From Fimbriimonadales bacterium (GTDB lineage: Bacteria > Armatimonadota > Fimbriimonadia > Fimbriimonadales > GBS-DC): a stretch of 7,451 nt of DNA. The stretch covers positions 1 to 7,451 of the forward strand of contig JANXCK010000147.1 of NCBI GenBank assembly GCA_025060055.1, read 5' to 3'. The position numbers and the translations under genes were made by a program. Below are positions 1 to 6,360 of this stretch, in pieces; positions within the stretch are counted from its first letter, which is position 1; each line of letters starts with the position of its first letter. A model generated the notes under the pieces. The model was not told the DNA's origin and ran no database searches. It saw only the letters and a list, made by a program, of their open reading frames with translations.

Positions 1-2
1 AT

Positions 3-551
3 AGCCTGAACGCGCTGGGGCTGGCGGGCGCACTTTGGCTGCTCATCGCGCCGCACGCCATCTTCGAGGTCGGGTTCCAGTACTCGTTCTGCGCCGTGCT
101 GTTCATCCTGCTGTTTTACGGCAGGCTGGAGCGCGCGCTGCAACGGCTTTGGCGCAGCAAGAGTGCCCAGCCTGTGCGGTATTTCTTACTGTACAAGTTC
201 CTCATCCCGCTGCTAAGCGTCTCGCTCTGTGCGCAGGCGGGCATCAGCCTTGTGCAGCTGTACCATTTTGGGCATCTCTCGTTGCTCTCACCGATTGCGA
301 ACCTGTTGGCAGTGCCGCTGGCATATCCGACGCTCGCAGTGGGGTTCTGGTTCTGGCTCTCGCAAGGCGTGGGGGTGTTGCCTGTGGAGCTGTTAAGTGC
401 GTGGCAGAAGTGGGTCGCGCTCACTTTTGGGGCAGATTGGGTTCCCGCCCTGCGCGGAGTAGGCATCCCTGCTATTGTGTCGATAGCGTTTTACGCGGGC
501 GTACTACTGTTCGCGCCAGAGCCGCCGCTGGGCGAAGTGGACGAGAGTTAG
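3..551 (+). CDS. comEC: ComEC/Rec2-type DNA-uptake channel, C-terminal part (5' end outside window)
   Basis: The reading frame is already open at the window edge and runs for 182 codons to a TAG stop. A GTG at 96 lies in the same frame but is internal, because the codons before it fit the family. ComEC is the inner-membrane channel that carries single-stranded DNA into the cytoplasm during natural transformation. Family-like stretches are the early NALGLAG followed by PHAIFEVGFQYSF, and later AQAGISLVQLYHFG and SPIANLLAVPL, matching the Competence domain (PF03772). Several strongly hydrophobic segments fit membrane spans. The protein ends at PPLGEVDES, soon after the last span, so the C-terminal metallo-beta-lactamase domain of longer ComEC proteins is missing. 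Whether the OB-like N-terminal domain exists cannot be seen. The gene converges on glnA, and a palindromic repeat begins nine bases after the stop. Family assignment is from memory of motifs. Confidence 0.8.
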   Translation, partial: SLNALGLAGALWLLIAPHAIFEVGFQYSFCAVLFILLFYGRLERALQRLWRSKSAQPVRYFLLYKFLIPLLSVSLCAQAGISLVQLYHFGHLSLLSPIANLLAVPLAYPTLAVGFWFWLSQGVGVLPVELLSAWQKWVALTFGADWVPALRGVGIPAIVSIAFYAGVLLFAPEPPLGEVDES

Positions 552-560
552 CAGCGTGGC

Positions 561-647
561 TTATACCCATCGGGGTTTCAAGTGCTACAGTACCCTCACC
601 CCCAACCCCTCTCCCACGCGGTGGGAGAGAGGGTCATGGGGTGAGGG
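561..647. repeat. Palindromic intergenic repeat, copy 1
   Basis: The element starts with TTATACCCAT, then GGGGTTTCAAG, and ends in a large hairpin. The outer stem CCCTCACCCC (593-602) pairs perfectly with GGGGTGAGGG (638-647). The inner stem CTCTCCCAC (609-617) pairs perfectly with GTGGGAGAG (621-629) around a GCG loop. A second copy aligns without gaps at 7029-7070 (18 of the first 22 bases identical, same 10-nt spacer before the CCCTC stem). It sits in the 120-bp convergent gap between comEC and glnA, so it could also stop transcription from both sides, though it has no U-tract on either strand. It resembles REP-like palindromes; no transposase is present. Confidence 0.8.
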
Positions 648-671
648 CAGCGAACGCCCTCGCGGTCGCTA

Positions 672-2087
672 CTATGCATCGTAGTAGAGCGCGAACTCGT
701 AAGGGTGGGGACGCAACAGAATTGCGTCGACCTCTTTCTTGCGCTTATAATCGAGGTAAGTTTCCAGCAGGTCAGGGGTGAACACGCCGCCGCGCATCAG
801 GAACTCGTGGTCTTGCTCTAAGGCGTTGAGCGCGTCCGCGAGTGTGGGCGGAGTAGTTGGGATGCCCTTGCGCTCGTCGGGCGGTAGCTCGTAAAGGTCC
901 TTGTCGATGGGGTCGGGCGGCATGATGCGGTTCTGGATGCCGTCGATGCCCGCCATCACCATCGCGGCGAACGCCAAGTAGGGGTTTGCGGACGGGTCGG
1001 GGGCGCGGAACTCGATGCGCCGTGCTTTCGGGCTGGGCGAGTAAGTCGGAATGCGGATACACGCGCTGCGATTGCGCTGACTGTACACGAGGTTGATGGG
1101 CGCCTCGTAGCCTGGTACGAGGCGTCGGTAGGAGTTGGTCGTCGGTGCAGCAAACGCCAGAATCGCAGGCGCGTGCTTGAGGATGCCCCCGATGTAATAC
1201 AGCGCGGTTTCCGAGAGCATGGCGTAGCCGCGTTCGTCGTAAAACAGGTTCTCGCCGCCCTTCCACAGGCTCTGGTGCGTGTGCATTCCAGAGCCGTTAT
1301 CTTGGAATACGGGCTTGGGCATAAAGGTCGCCGTGTAGCCGTGCCGCGCTGCGACGTTGCGCACCACATACTTGTAAATCTGCACCTTATCGGCAGTGCG
1401 CACGAGGGTGTCGTACTTGATATCGATCTCCGCCTGCCCCGCTGCGCCCACCTCATGGTGCTGCACTTCCACCTCGACGCCCACCTGTTGCAAAGTGAGC
1501 ATCATTTCGGTGCGCAGGTCTTGCAAGGTGTCAGCGGGGGGACAAGGGAAGTAGCCGCCTTTGAGGCGCATTTTGTGCCCCAAGTTCGGCTTCTCCTCGC
1601 GCCCTGTGTTCCACTCCGCCTCGTCCGAGTCGATGTAGTAGTAGCCGAAGTGTGTGCCTTGCGCGTAGCGCACATCGTTGAAGATGTAAAACTCCACTTC
1701 GGGTCCGAAGTAGGCGGTGTCGGCGATACCAGTGGAGCGCAGGTAGGTCTCGGCTTTCTGAGCTACATAGCGCGAGTCGCGCGTGTACCGCTCGCGCGTA
1801 ATCGGGTCGACAATATTGCAAATCACGCTCACCGTGGGTACCTCAGGGAACGGGTCCATGAATACCGTCTCTGGGTCGGGCATCAGCAGCATGTCGGACA
1901 GATTGATTGTCTGGAAGCCGCGAATCGAGGAACCGTCGAAGCCGACGCCTTCCTCGAACAGCTCCTCGGTAAACGCCTCAATCGGCATCGAGAAGTGATG
2001 CCACATGCCGAACAGATCCGTGAACTTAACATCCACGACACGCGCGTTATGCTCGCGCGCGAACTGAATCGCTTCGCGTGGACTCAT
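672..2087 (-). CDS. glnA: Glutamine synthetase, type I (adenylylation-type)
   Basis: Makes L-glutamine from glutamate, ammonia and ATP in the cytoplasm; the enzyme is normally a dodecamer and the main entry point for ammonia. The start is the ATG at 2087, because AGGAGG lies six bases upstream on the minus strand and the protein then has 471 residues, close to the 469 of E. coli GlnA. The frame extends further upstream to a TTG at 2234, but that part has no family similarity. Landmarks: GFDGSSI at 49-55, GPEVEF at 128-133 with E130 and E132, HHEVGAAGQAE at 210-220 with E212 and E220, NGSGMHTH at 264-271 with H269, RRLVPGYEAP at 321-330, RIEFRAPDP at 357-365, and a C-terminus RPHPYEFALYYDA. 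DKDLYELPPDE at 395-405 places Tyr399 where E. coli is adenylylated (Tyr397), so GlnE-type control is likely. No glnB, glnK or glnE is in the window. All active-site motifs look intact. Confidence 0.97.
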   Translation of the reverse strand: MSPREAIQFAREHNARVVDVKFTDLFGMWHHFSMPIEAFTEELFEEGVGFDGSSIRGFQTINLSDMLLMPDPETVFMDPFPEVPTVSVICNIVDPITRERYTRDSRYVAQKAETYLRSTGIADTAYFGPEVEFYIFNDVRYAQGTHFGYYYIDSDEAEWNTGREEKPNLGHKMRLKGGYFPCPPADTLQDLRTEMMLTLQQVGVEVEVQHHEVGAAGQAEIDIKYDTLVRTADKVQIYKYVVRNVAARHGYTATFMPKPVFQDNGSGMHTHQSLWKGGENLFYDERGYAMLSETALYYIGGILKHAPAILAFAAPTTNSYRRLVPGYEAPINLVYSQRNRSACIRIPTYSPSPKARRIEFRAPDPSANPYLAFAAMVMAGIDGIQNRIMPPDPIDKDLYELPPDERKGIPTTPPTLADALNALEQDHEFLMRGGVFTPDLLETYLDYKRKKEVDAILLRPHPYEFALYYDA

Positions 2088-2260
2088 AGTACGCCTCCTG
2101 TAGTAGATTTTGGGTTTTCTGGCGGGTTGCCAGTAGGTGCGCTCGCGGTTGAGCGCGTTTCGAGGCGGCGTCGTTGCCGACAAGCGCGGGCAGCCGTGCG
2201 ACGCGAAATAAGGGGTCTGTATGCTCCTTTGCAATACAGTGAGGCGCGTGCGCGCGGCTC
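2088..2260 (-). promoter_or_regulatory. glnA 5' leader with Shine-Dalgarno
   Basis: If transcription starts about seven bases after the TATAAT at 2267-2272, glnA has an untranslated leader of about 170 nt. It ends in a strong Shine-Dalgarno, AGGAGG, six bases before the ATG. It can form small stems: GCGCTC (2139-2144) with GAGCGC (2151-2156), and CTGGC (2119-2123) with GCCAG (2129-2133). I do not recognise a known riboswitch or the cyanobacterial glnA RNA motif. The leader frame is open back to 2234 but its composition does not suggest coding. Confidence 0.5.
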
Positions 2261-2266
2261 GATGCT

Positions 2267-2295
2267 ATTATACCCAACGCGCGGTCGGAATGCAA
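2267..2295 (-). promoter_or_regulatory. Sigma-70-type promoter for glnA
   Basis: The minus strand carries a perfect TATAAT (2267-2272). Seventeen bases upstream is TTGCAT (2290-2295), which shares only the first three bases of the consensus TTGACA. It lies between the end of the hicA-like remnant (stop at 2303-2305) and glnA, in the right orientation. The -10 match is strong and the -35 weak, which would suit an activated promoter. No clear NtrC or sigma-54 (-24/-12) site was seen. Confidence 0.6.
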
Positions 2296-2302
2296 GGGGG
2301 GG

Positions 2303-2480
2303 TTATTTGAGGAGTTCCTTGAACTCTTCGATAGTCAGCCCAGCATCCCGCACGACTCCGCCCATCGTGGAAGCGCTAATCGGACTGGCTCGTGGAATGG
2401 TGAGGATGTGCCCTCCATCTTGTAGCGCATGAGAATCACGCCTACCTCCGCGTGGAGTATGCCCTACCTGACAGGCCAGC
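2303..2480 (-). pseudogene. Decayed HicA-type (YcfA-like) toxin gene
   Basis: On the minus strand the frame ending in TAA at 2303-2305 encodes GHILTIPRASPIS, then STMGGVVRDAGLTIEEFKEL and LK. This is the shape of the HicA/YcfA C-terminus, where a short beta-strand ending in TIP is followed by a basic or polar stretch, a helix and AGLS/T-EEF-ELL. HicA proteins are small double-stranded-RNA-binding ribonucleases that cleave mRNA. The part before GHILTIP does not continue well in the same frame. A shifted frame reads VILMRYKMEG (about 2415-2444), which would be the expected strand before GHILTIP, and the first frame returns with CQVG further upstream. At least two frameshifts therefore seem present. 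The catalytic histidine motif (GSH) and a start codon are not recognisable, and no hicB follows. I read it as a remnant, not an active toxin. It lies between glnA and the restriction-modification operon. Confidence 0.6.
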
Positions 2481-2493
2481 GAACGCGCAGCAG

Positions 2494-2521
2494 TTCAAGG
2501 GAGTCTCAGACAGGGTACACT
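2494..2521 (+). promoter_or_regulatory. Possible promoter of the restriction-modification operon
   Basis: TTCAAG (2494-2499) and TACACT (2516-2521) are separated by 16 bases and match the sigma-70 hexamers at three and four positions. This is only the best-placed candidate in the 90 bases before the methyltransferase. No controller-protein gene or C-box-like direct repeats were noticed. Confidence 0.25.
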
Positions 2522-2560
2522 TGAGCGTGCAAAGCCTCGGAAGGCGAGAGACTTTCAGGT

Positions 2561-2567
2561 AAGGAGG
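2561..2567 (+). promoter_or_regulatory. Shine-Dalgarno that fixes the methyltransferase start
   Basis: AAGGAGG ends seven bases before the ATG at 2575. A GTG in the same frame at 2569 is only one base from it and cannot be used efficiently, so 2575 is chosen. Confidence 0.8.
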
Positions 2568-2574
2568 CGTGCGA

Positions 2575-3798
2575 ATGCGGTTGACCAACGAGGAGCAGCG
2601 TGTAGGGATTTATGTAGACAATCAGCCCATCCGACCCGAAGGTGTGACTCCCGACACGCCACTGAACGCGCTCAATCTCAACTGGACGGAGCGCGATTTG
2701 CCTGAACGCTTGCGCACGCGCCATGTGCATCGCCTCCACCCTTATCTGGGCAAGTTCATCCCGCAACTGGCAGAGGTGTTCCTGCGTAAGTTCTTCCGCG
2801 TGGGGCAGACAGTGTTGGATCCGTTCGTCGGCTCAGGTACGACGCTGGTACAAGCCAACGAACTGGGAATTCACTCCATCGGCTACGACATTTCGGCGTT
2901 CAATGTGTTGCTCTGCCATGCTAAGACGGCGCGGTATGACCTCACTAAGCTAAAGCATGAGGTTTATGATGCGCTGGAGCGTACACGGATTGCTACTCAG
3001 CACGGCGAACAGCTGAGCTTGTTGGAGGAGCCGCCTGCGTTGCAGAACTATTCCGTGGTAGATAGCGACTATCTGCGCGAGTGGTATGCGCCCTGTGCCC
3101 TACAGGAACTACTCGCCTATCGCGAAGTTGTTGAGACAGGCGACTACGAGTATAAGAACCTGCTACGAGTCATCCTTTCGCGTTCGGCGCGCTCCGCCCG
3201 CTTGACGCCTCACTATGAGCTGGATTTCCCGAAAGCTCCGCAGCGCGAGCCGTACTACTGTTACAAACATCGTCGAGTTTGCGAGCCGACAACGGAAGCG
3301 TTCAAATTTCTGGAACGATATAGCATCGACACCCTGCGCCGTATACGCGAGTTTGCGCGCGTACGCACCGACGCCCGCGTCGAGGTCTATCATGCGGACA
3401 GTCGCACGGCAGCACTGCCGCCTGTAGATGGCGTTCTGACCAGCCCGCCGTATGTGGGCTTGATTGACTACCATGCACAACATGCCTACGCCTACCACTT
3501 GCTCCAGTTGCAGGACCTAAGCAACCTTGAGATTGGCGCAGCACGCAACGGCGCATCTGAGCGCGCCAAACAGGAATATGTGGACGACATCGTGCGAGTC
3601 TTTCGCAACGCGCTCAGCGTGATGCCGTCAGGAGGCTGGCTGATTGTCGTAGCGAACGATAAGCATCGCTTGTATCCCCAGATTGCCACCACCTTAGGCG
3701 TAGAGCCACACGCCGAGATTGTACGCCATGTGAACCGTCGCACAGGGCGTCGCTCAACGGAGTTCTTCGAGACCGTTTTCGTCTGGAGAAAACCCTGA
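2575..3798 (+). CDS. Type II DNA amino-methyltransferase (N4-cytosine or N6-adenine)
   Basis: A 407-residue S-adenosylmethionine-dependent DNA methyltransferase that should protect host DNA from the endonuclease encoded next to it. The AdoMet-binding motif I is LDPFVGSGTT at 81-90, preceded by HPYLGKFIPQLAEVFL at 55-70, typical of the N-terminal helix of this group. SIGYDIS at 101-107 gives the motif II acidic residue (D105). YHADSR at 272-277 looks like motif III, and the catalytic motif IV is TSPPY at 289-293. SPPY is frequent in N4-cytosine enzymes but also occurs in N6-adenine enzymes, so the methylated base is undecided. About 180 residues between motifs I and IV (110-285) could hold the target-recognition region, giving an alpha-like motif order. 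The stop overlaps the endonuclease start (TGATG), so the two are translationally coupled. The frame is intact. Confidence 0.92.
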   Translation: MRLTNEEQRVGIYVDNQPIRPEGVTPDTPLNALNLNWTERDLPERLRTRHVHRLHPYLGKFIPQLAEVFLRKFFRVGQTVLDPFVGSGTTLVQANELGIHSIGYDISAFNVLLCHAKTARYDLTKLKHEVYDALERTRIATQHGEQLSLLEEPPALQNYSVVDSDYLREWYAPCALQELLAYREVVETGDYEYKNLLRVILSRSARSARLTPHYELDFPKAPQREPYYCYKHRRVCEPTTEAFKFLERYSIDTLRRIREFARVRTDARVEVYHADSRTAALPPVDGVLTSPPYVGLIDYHAQHAYAYHLLQLQDLSNLEIGAARNGASERAKQEYVDDIVRVFRNALSVMPSGGWLIVVANDKHRLYPQIATTLGVEPHAEIVRHVNRRTGRRSTEFFETVFVWRKP

Positions 3799-4622
3799 TG
3801 CCCAGCATCAGTAAGCTCACGCGGCAGCAGATTAGGGGCTATCTGGAAGGGTTTATTGAGGGCATGATACAGGAGTACCGCCTCTGGCGGCAGGAGAGGC
3901 GGCTTTCTCCGCGTCGGTATCTCAAGCTGCGGTCAGAGGAAGCCACCCTCAAGCCCTTTCACGACGCCATCCTGCCCGCACAATTCCGCAAAGCCAGTGC
4001 ATTCGAGCGCAGCTTTAGCACGCGCTTGGGCGCGACCTTCGAAGAGTGCGCCCGTTTGATTGCCTCGCAGCATCACGCGCTCGCTCAGCGTGGCTACCGA
4101 CTGCGCGCCGAACTGGATATGGATGCCCTCAACGAAGTAGAAATTCAGCTGCAGCGGTTGGACAAACGCGAGGAAGTCACATTTGCTGAAATGGTGCGAG
4201 CGGTGCTTCAAGCGAAATCGGGCATTACAACTATGCCTGTCCGCATTATCGCAGACTTACATGTGCGCAAGCACGACGGAACAGAACTCTACTTCGAGAT
4301 TAAGTCGCCCGTGCCGAACAAGGGGCAGTGCTTTGAGGTGATGCAAAGGCTGCTGCGCATTCATTTGGCTCGCAGTGGACAGGTGCCTGATGTTCAGACC
4401 TACTTTGCGATGCCCTACAATCCGTATGGCGGTGGGCGCGAAACTTACCGCTGGGACTACGCGAAGCGCTATCTTCCCTTCGATGATGCCGTACTCATCG
4501 GGGCGGAGTTTTGGGATATGCTGGGTGGCGAGGGAACCTACCTCAGCCTGTTGGAAATCTACTATGAGGTTGGCGAAGCGAGAGCGGAAGACCTGATGGA
4601 GCTACTACACGGGGACGAGTAA
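3798..4622 (+). CDS. Type II restriction endonuclease, TdeIII family
   Basis: A 274-residue endonuclease, the cutting partner of the upstream methyltransferase. Translation starts at an ATG that shares its A with the methyltransferase TGA. Family-like stretches are LKPFHDAILP at 51-60, FERSFSTRLGATFEECARLI at 69-88, KSPVPNKGQC at 169-178 and GGEGTYLSLLEIYYE at 243-257, which match the TdeIII restriction-enzyme family as I remember it (PF09520). The PD-(D/E)XK nuclease core is visible as IIADL (D153), thirteen residues, then FEIK with E167 and K169. I recall TdeIII itself cutting GGNCC; whether this enzyme does cannot be read from sequence, but GGNCC is rare here (four sites in 7,451 bp). All catalytic residues and the full frame are present, so it is probably active. 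Confidence 0.88.
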   Translation: MPSISKLTRQQIRGYLEGFIEGMIQEYRLWRQERRLSPRRYLKLRSEEATLKPFHDAILPAQFRKASAFERSFSTRLGATFEECARLIASQHHALAQRGYRLRAELDMDALNEVEIQLQRLDKREEVTFAEMVRAVLQAKSGITTMPVRIIADLHVRKHDGTELYFEIKSPVPNKGQCFEVMQRLLRIHLARSGQVPDVQTYFAMPYNPYGGGRETYRWDYAKRYLPFDDAVLIGAEFWDMLGGEGTYLSLLEIYYEVGEARAEDLMELLHGDE

Positions 4623-4674
4623 TACCAAGTGGTTCTTTTTCAGGGACTGTTTGAGAACGCAGGCAGGCTATGTG

Positions 4675-4920
4675 GCGTCGGTGTCTCGCCAACGGCACGA
4701 ATACTGTCGCGCCTGTCGGAGCGACGACTTTCCTGTCGTCGCCGACGGCACGAATGCCGTCGTACCGTAGCGTCGGCGTTCTCGCCGACACGACAGTGGC
4801 ACGGACAGTCTTGTCCGTGCCAGCGCTTGGACACGATTGTCCGAGCCACGGGTGCTTGGGCGGGACGCCCAAGCCACGAGTCGCTTGCGTCGGCGGGACG
4901 CCGACGCTACGCGGTACGAC
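4675..4920. repeat. Run of about nine hairpins in a convergent gap
   Basis: This fills most of the 313-bp gap between the endonuclease and the oxidoreductase; 4623-4674 shows nothing recognisable. Clear stems: GCGACGAC (4721-4728) with GTCGTCGC (4735-4742), extended by GTCG (4715-4718) with CGAC (4743-4746); CGACGGCA (4743-4750) with TGCCGTCG (4755-4762); GTCGGCG (4772-4778) with CGCCGAC (4783-4789); TGGCACGGACA (4797-4807) with TGTCCGTGCCA (4812-4822); GCTTGGACA (4825-4833) with TGTCCGAGC (4838-4846, one G-T); GCTTGGGCG (4854-4862) with CGCCCAAGC (4866-4874); GCGTCGGCG (4887-4895) with CGCCGACGC (4899-4907). Two degenerate ones lie at about 4675-4695 and 4693-4710. Loops are mostly three or four bases (CGAA, TTCT, GTCT, CGAT, GGA). 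It could end transcription of both converging genes, but the number of stems far exceeds that need. No ORF here looks coding. Confidence 0.85.
4759..4920. repeat. 20-bp inverted repeat bounding part of the hairpin run
   Basis: GTCGTACCGTAGCGTCGGCG (4759-4778) is matched in inverted orientation at 4899-4920, with all 20 bases complementary apart from a two-base CG insertion. The enclosed 120 bp holds four further stems, including a nested imperfect inverted pair (GTGGCACGGACA at 4797-4807 region against TGTCCGAGCCAC at 4838-4849). The outline is that of a small non-autonomous palindromic element, but no target-site duplication was identified. Confidence 0.65.
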
Positions 4921-4935
4921 TTCTTAAACAGTCGC

Positions 4936-6174
4936 TTAGACCTTGCCGATTTGAAACTCCTCAGGCTTAAACAGATACATCGTGCCTGTCTCGATGGCTG
5001 TTTTTGCGCCAAGCACGCAGGCGAGCGCGGGCAGGGCGTCGGCAGCGGTGCATCTGGGCATCTCGCCCGTGCGCACGCACTGCAGGAAATGCTCCAGCTG
5101 TGCGTAGTAGGCGTTGCGCTGCCCGTACTGTGCGAGCTGTTCACCGCGTTGCGGGGCGCGCCGTGTCGGGGTCGGCTCAATCACCACCCCGCGTCGCCCG
5201 TCCACCTGAACCGTATTCGCGTCATCTTCCCACGCCAGCTTGCCAGCGCTGCGCTCGCGGAAGAGTAATCCCGAAGTCTCGTTGGTCAGGATAATCGTGC
5301 CTTTATCGCCGAAGAACCACTCGCCATAGCCATCGTAGGCGTTCGTGGTGATGCTGGTGTACATCACGCGCACGCCGTTGGGGTAGTTGAAAATCAGTTC
5401 CACATTATCGTAGACCTCGCGTCCGTCCTGCCAGTAGTCGATTCCGCCGTAGCCCACCACCGAGTGGGGTAATGCACCCAAGAACCAGTTCACCACATCC
5501 AGCTGATGGCTTGCCAGCTCGGTCAGCAGCCCATGCGAGTAGTCCTTGTACAGACGCCAGTTCAGCAGGCGTTCGAACTTGGGGTCGGGCACGGGGCGAC
5601 GCCAGTTGTTGTTTCGATGCCACAGCACGCGCACATGGGTAATCCTGCCGATAGCCCCTTCCTTGATGAGCTGATGCGCCTGATGGTAGGTGTCGTTGTA
5701 GTGGCGCTGATGCCCGATTTGCAAGATTTTGCCTGCCCGCTGCGCCGCCTGCGCCATCTGGCGTGCCTCATCCAGCGTGTAGGCGATTGCCTTCTCGCAA
5801 AACACGTGCTTACCTGCCTGCAGAGCATCGAGAGTCATCGGCGCGTGCAGGTGTAGCGGCGTGGCGATGACGACCGCCTCGATGTCTTTGCGCTCCAGCA
5901 CTGCGCGATAGTCGGCGTAGCCCTGCGCTTGGAACTGGGTCAGCTCGACGGCGCGGATGCGGTGCGGCGCGTACAGGTCGCACACAGCGACCACCTCTGC
6001 GCTGGGCATGCTCATCAGCTGGCGTAGCAGGTTCTGCCCCTGCGCTCCTGTGCCAATCACGCCGACCCTGACCTTCTCCTGCTGGTTCGCGCGGGCGACC
6101 AACACGCCAAATGACGCGGTCGCTGCAGCAAGCACGCTGCGCCTGAGGAACTCGCGACGAGTCAGATCATTCAC
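4936..6174 (-). CDS. Tat-exported Gfo/Idh/MocA-family oxidoreductase
   Basis: A 412-residue NAD(P)-dependent dehydrogenase of the glucose-fructose oxidoreductase/inositol dehydrogenase family, which acts on sugars or related polyols; the substrate cannot be told. The N-terminus TRREFLRRSVLAAATASFGV (5-24) has the twin-arginine pattern and a hydrophobic run, so it probably folds in the cytoplasm and is exported, with NAD(P) retained. The Rossmann dinucleotide loop is VGVIGTGAQG at 37-46, followed by AVCDLY at 63-68 with an acidic D66 at the end of the second strand. HVFCEKA at 123-129 holds the catalytic lysine K128, in an EKA rather than the usual EKP context. SHQLDVVNWFLG at 222-233 carries the H-x-x-D pair (H223, D226). 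Length and C-terminal region are normal. The start is a GTG at 6174, because an in-frame ATG is absent nearby and the Tat motif begins immediately. It stands alone on its strand, converging on the restriction operon across a hairpin run. Confidence 0.92.
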   Translation of the reverse strand: MNDLTRREFLRRSVLAAATASFGVLVARANQQEKVRVGVIGTGAQGQNLLRQLMSMPSAEVVAVCDLYAPHRIRAVELTQFQAQGYADYRAVLERKDIEAVVIATPLHLHAPMTLDALQAGKHVFCEKAIAYTLDEARQMAQAAQRAGKILQIGHQRHYNDTYHQAHQLIKEGAIGRITHVRVLWHRNNNWRRPVPDPKFERLLNWRLYKDYSHGLLTELASHQLDVVNWFLGALPHSVVGYGGIDYWQDGREVYDNVELIFNYPNGVRVMYTSITTNAYDGYGEWFFGDKGTIILTNETSGLLFRERSAGKLAWEDDANTVQVDGRRGVVIEPTPTRRAPQRGEQLAQYGQRNAYYAQLEHFLQCVRTGEMPRCTAADALPALACVLGAKTAIETGTMYLFKPEEFQIGKV

Positions 6175-6180
6175 GCTCTA

Positions 6181-6186
6181 ATTATA
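6181..6186 (-). promoter_or_regulatory. -10 element giving a leaderless start for the oxidoreductase
   Basis: A perfect TATAAT on the minus strand ends seven bases before the first base of the GTG start at 6174, so transcription would begin at or next to the start codon. There is no Shine-Dalgarno in the six bases between. The best -35 candidate, TGGAGA with a 15-base spacer, is weak. Confidence 0.6.
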
Positions 6187-6225
6187 CCGACCCCCACAAA
6201 GTCTCCATAGGAGCGCACCCTTCGT

Positions 6226-6252
6226 GTAGCGTTGGCGTCTTGCCGTCGTACC
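6226..6252. repeat. Degenerate copy of the hairpin-repeat unit
   Basis: GTAGCGTTGGCGTCTTGCCG followed by TCGTACC resembles the unit around 4768-4790 (GTAGCGTCGGCG, short loop, CGCCGAC) with substitutions that weaken the stem. It lies in the upstream region of the oxidoreductase. Confidence 0.45.
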
Positions 6253-6273
6253 TTGTATCTCCTGCGCGTTCGG

Positions 6274-6324
6274 GGACGGTTTAATCTTGGAGGGATCTAA
6301 CTGCCTCAAGTGTGAAATCGTTCC
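6274..6324. repeat. 51-bp imperfect palindrome, copy A
   Basis: The left arm GGACGGTTT and CTTGGAGG pair with CCTCAAG and AAATCGTTCC on the right, with single-base bulges and a small internal loop, closing a 10-base loop (6294-6303). It is related to 6361-6411 in inverted orientation: I count about 39 identical positions of 51 with no gaps. Confidence 0.65.
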
Positions 6325-6360
6325 ATTTGGGGCGCGTTCCTAACCCGCCCTGCGGAAAAC

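Noticed and set aside
593..647. Intrinsic terminator between comEC and glnA
   Set aside because: The hairpin is strong, but there is no run of T on either side, and a homologous copy elsewhere shows it is a repeat; a terminating role is only possible.
35..781. Plus-strand ORF of 248 codons across comEC and the glnA 3' end
   Set aside because: Out of frame with the clear ComEC sequence and crosses the palindromic repeat; its arginine- and alanine-rich product is typical of a shadow frame.
2088..2234. N-terminal extension of glutamine synthetase from a TTG at 2234
   Set aside because: The extra 49 residues have no family similarity, and the strong Shine-Dalgarno fits the ATG at 2087.
1173..2432. 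Long plus-strand ORF of 419 codons
   Set aside because: It lies antisense to glnA over most of its length. The glnA frame carries every glutamine synthetase motif, and the antisense product has no recognisable domain or ribosome binding site.
2506..2766. Minus-strand ORF of 86 codons overlapping the methyltransferase 5' end
   Set aside because: It is antisense to conserved methyltransferase sequence and has no supporting start signal.
4675..4920. CRISPR array
   Set aside because: The units are palindromes of different sequence without constant repeat length or spacer spacing, and no cas gene is present.
4668..5180. ORFs on both strands through the hairpin run
   Set aside because: Their sequence is just the repeated palindromes read in several frames; none has a ribosome binding site or a known motif.
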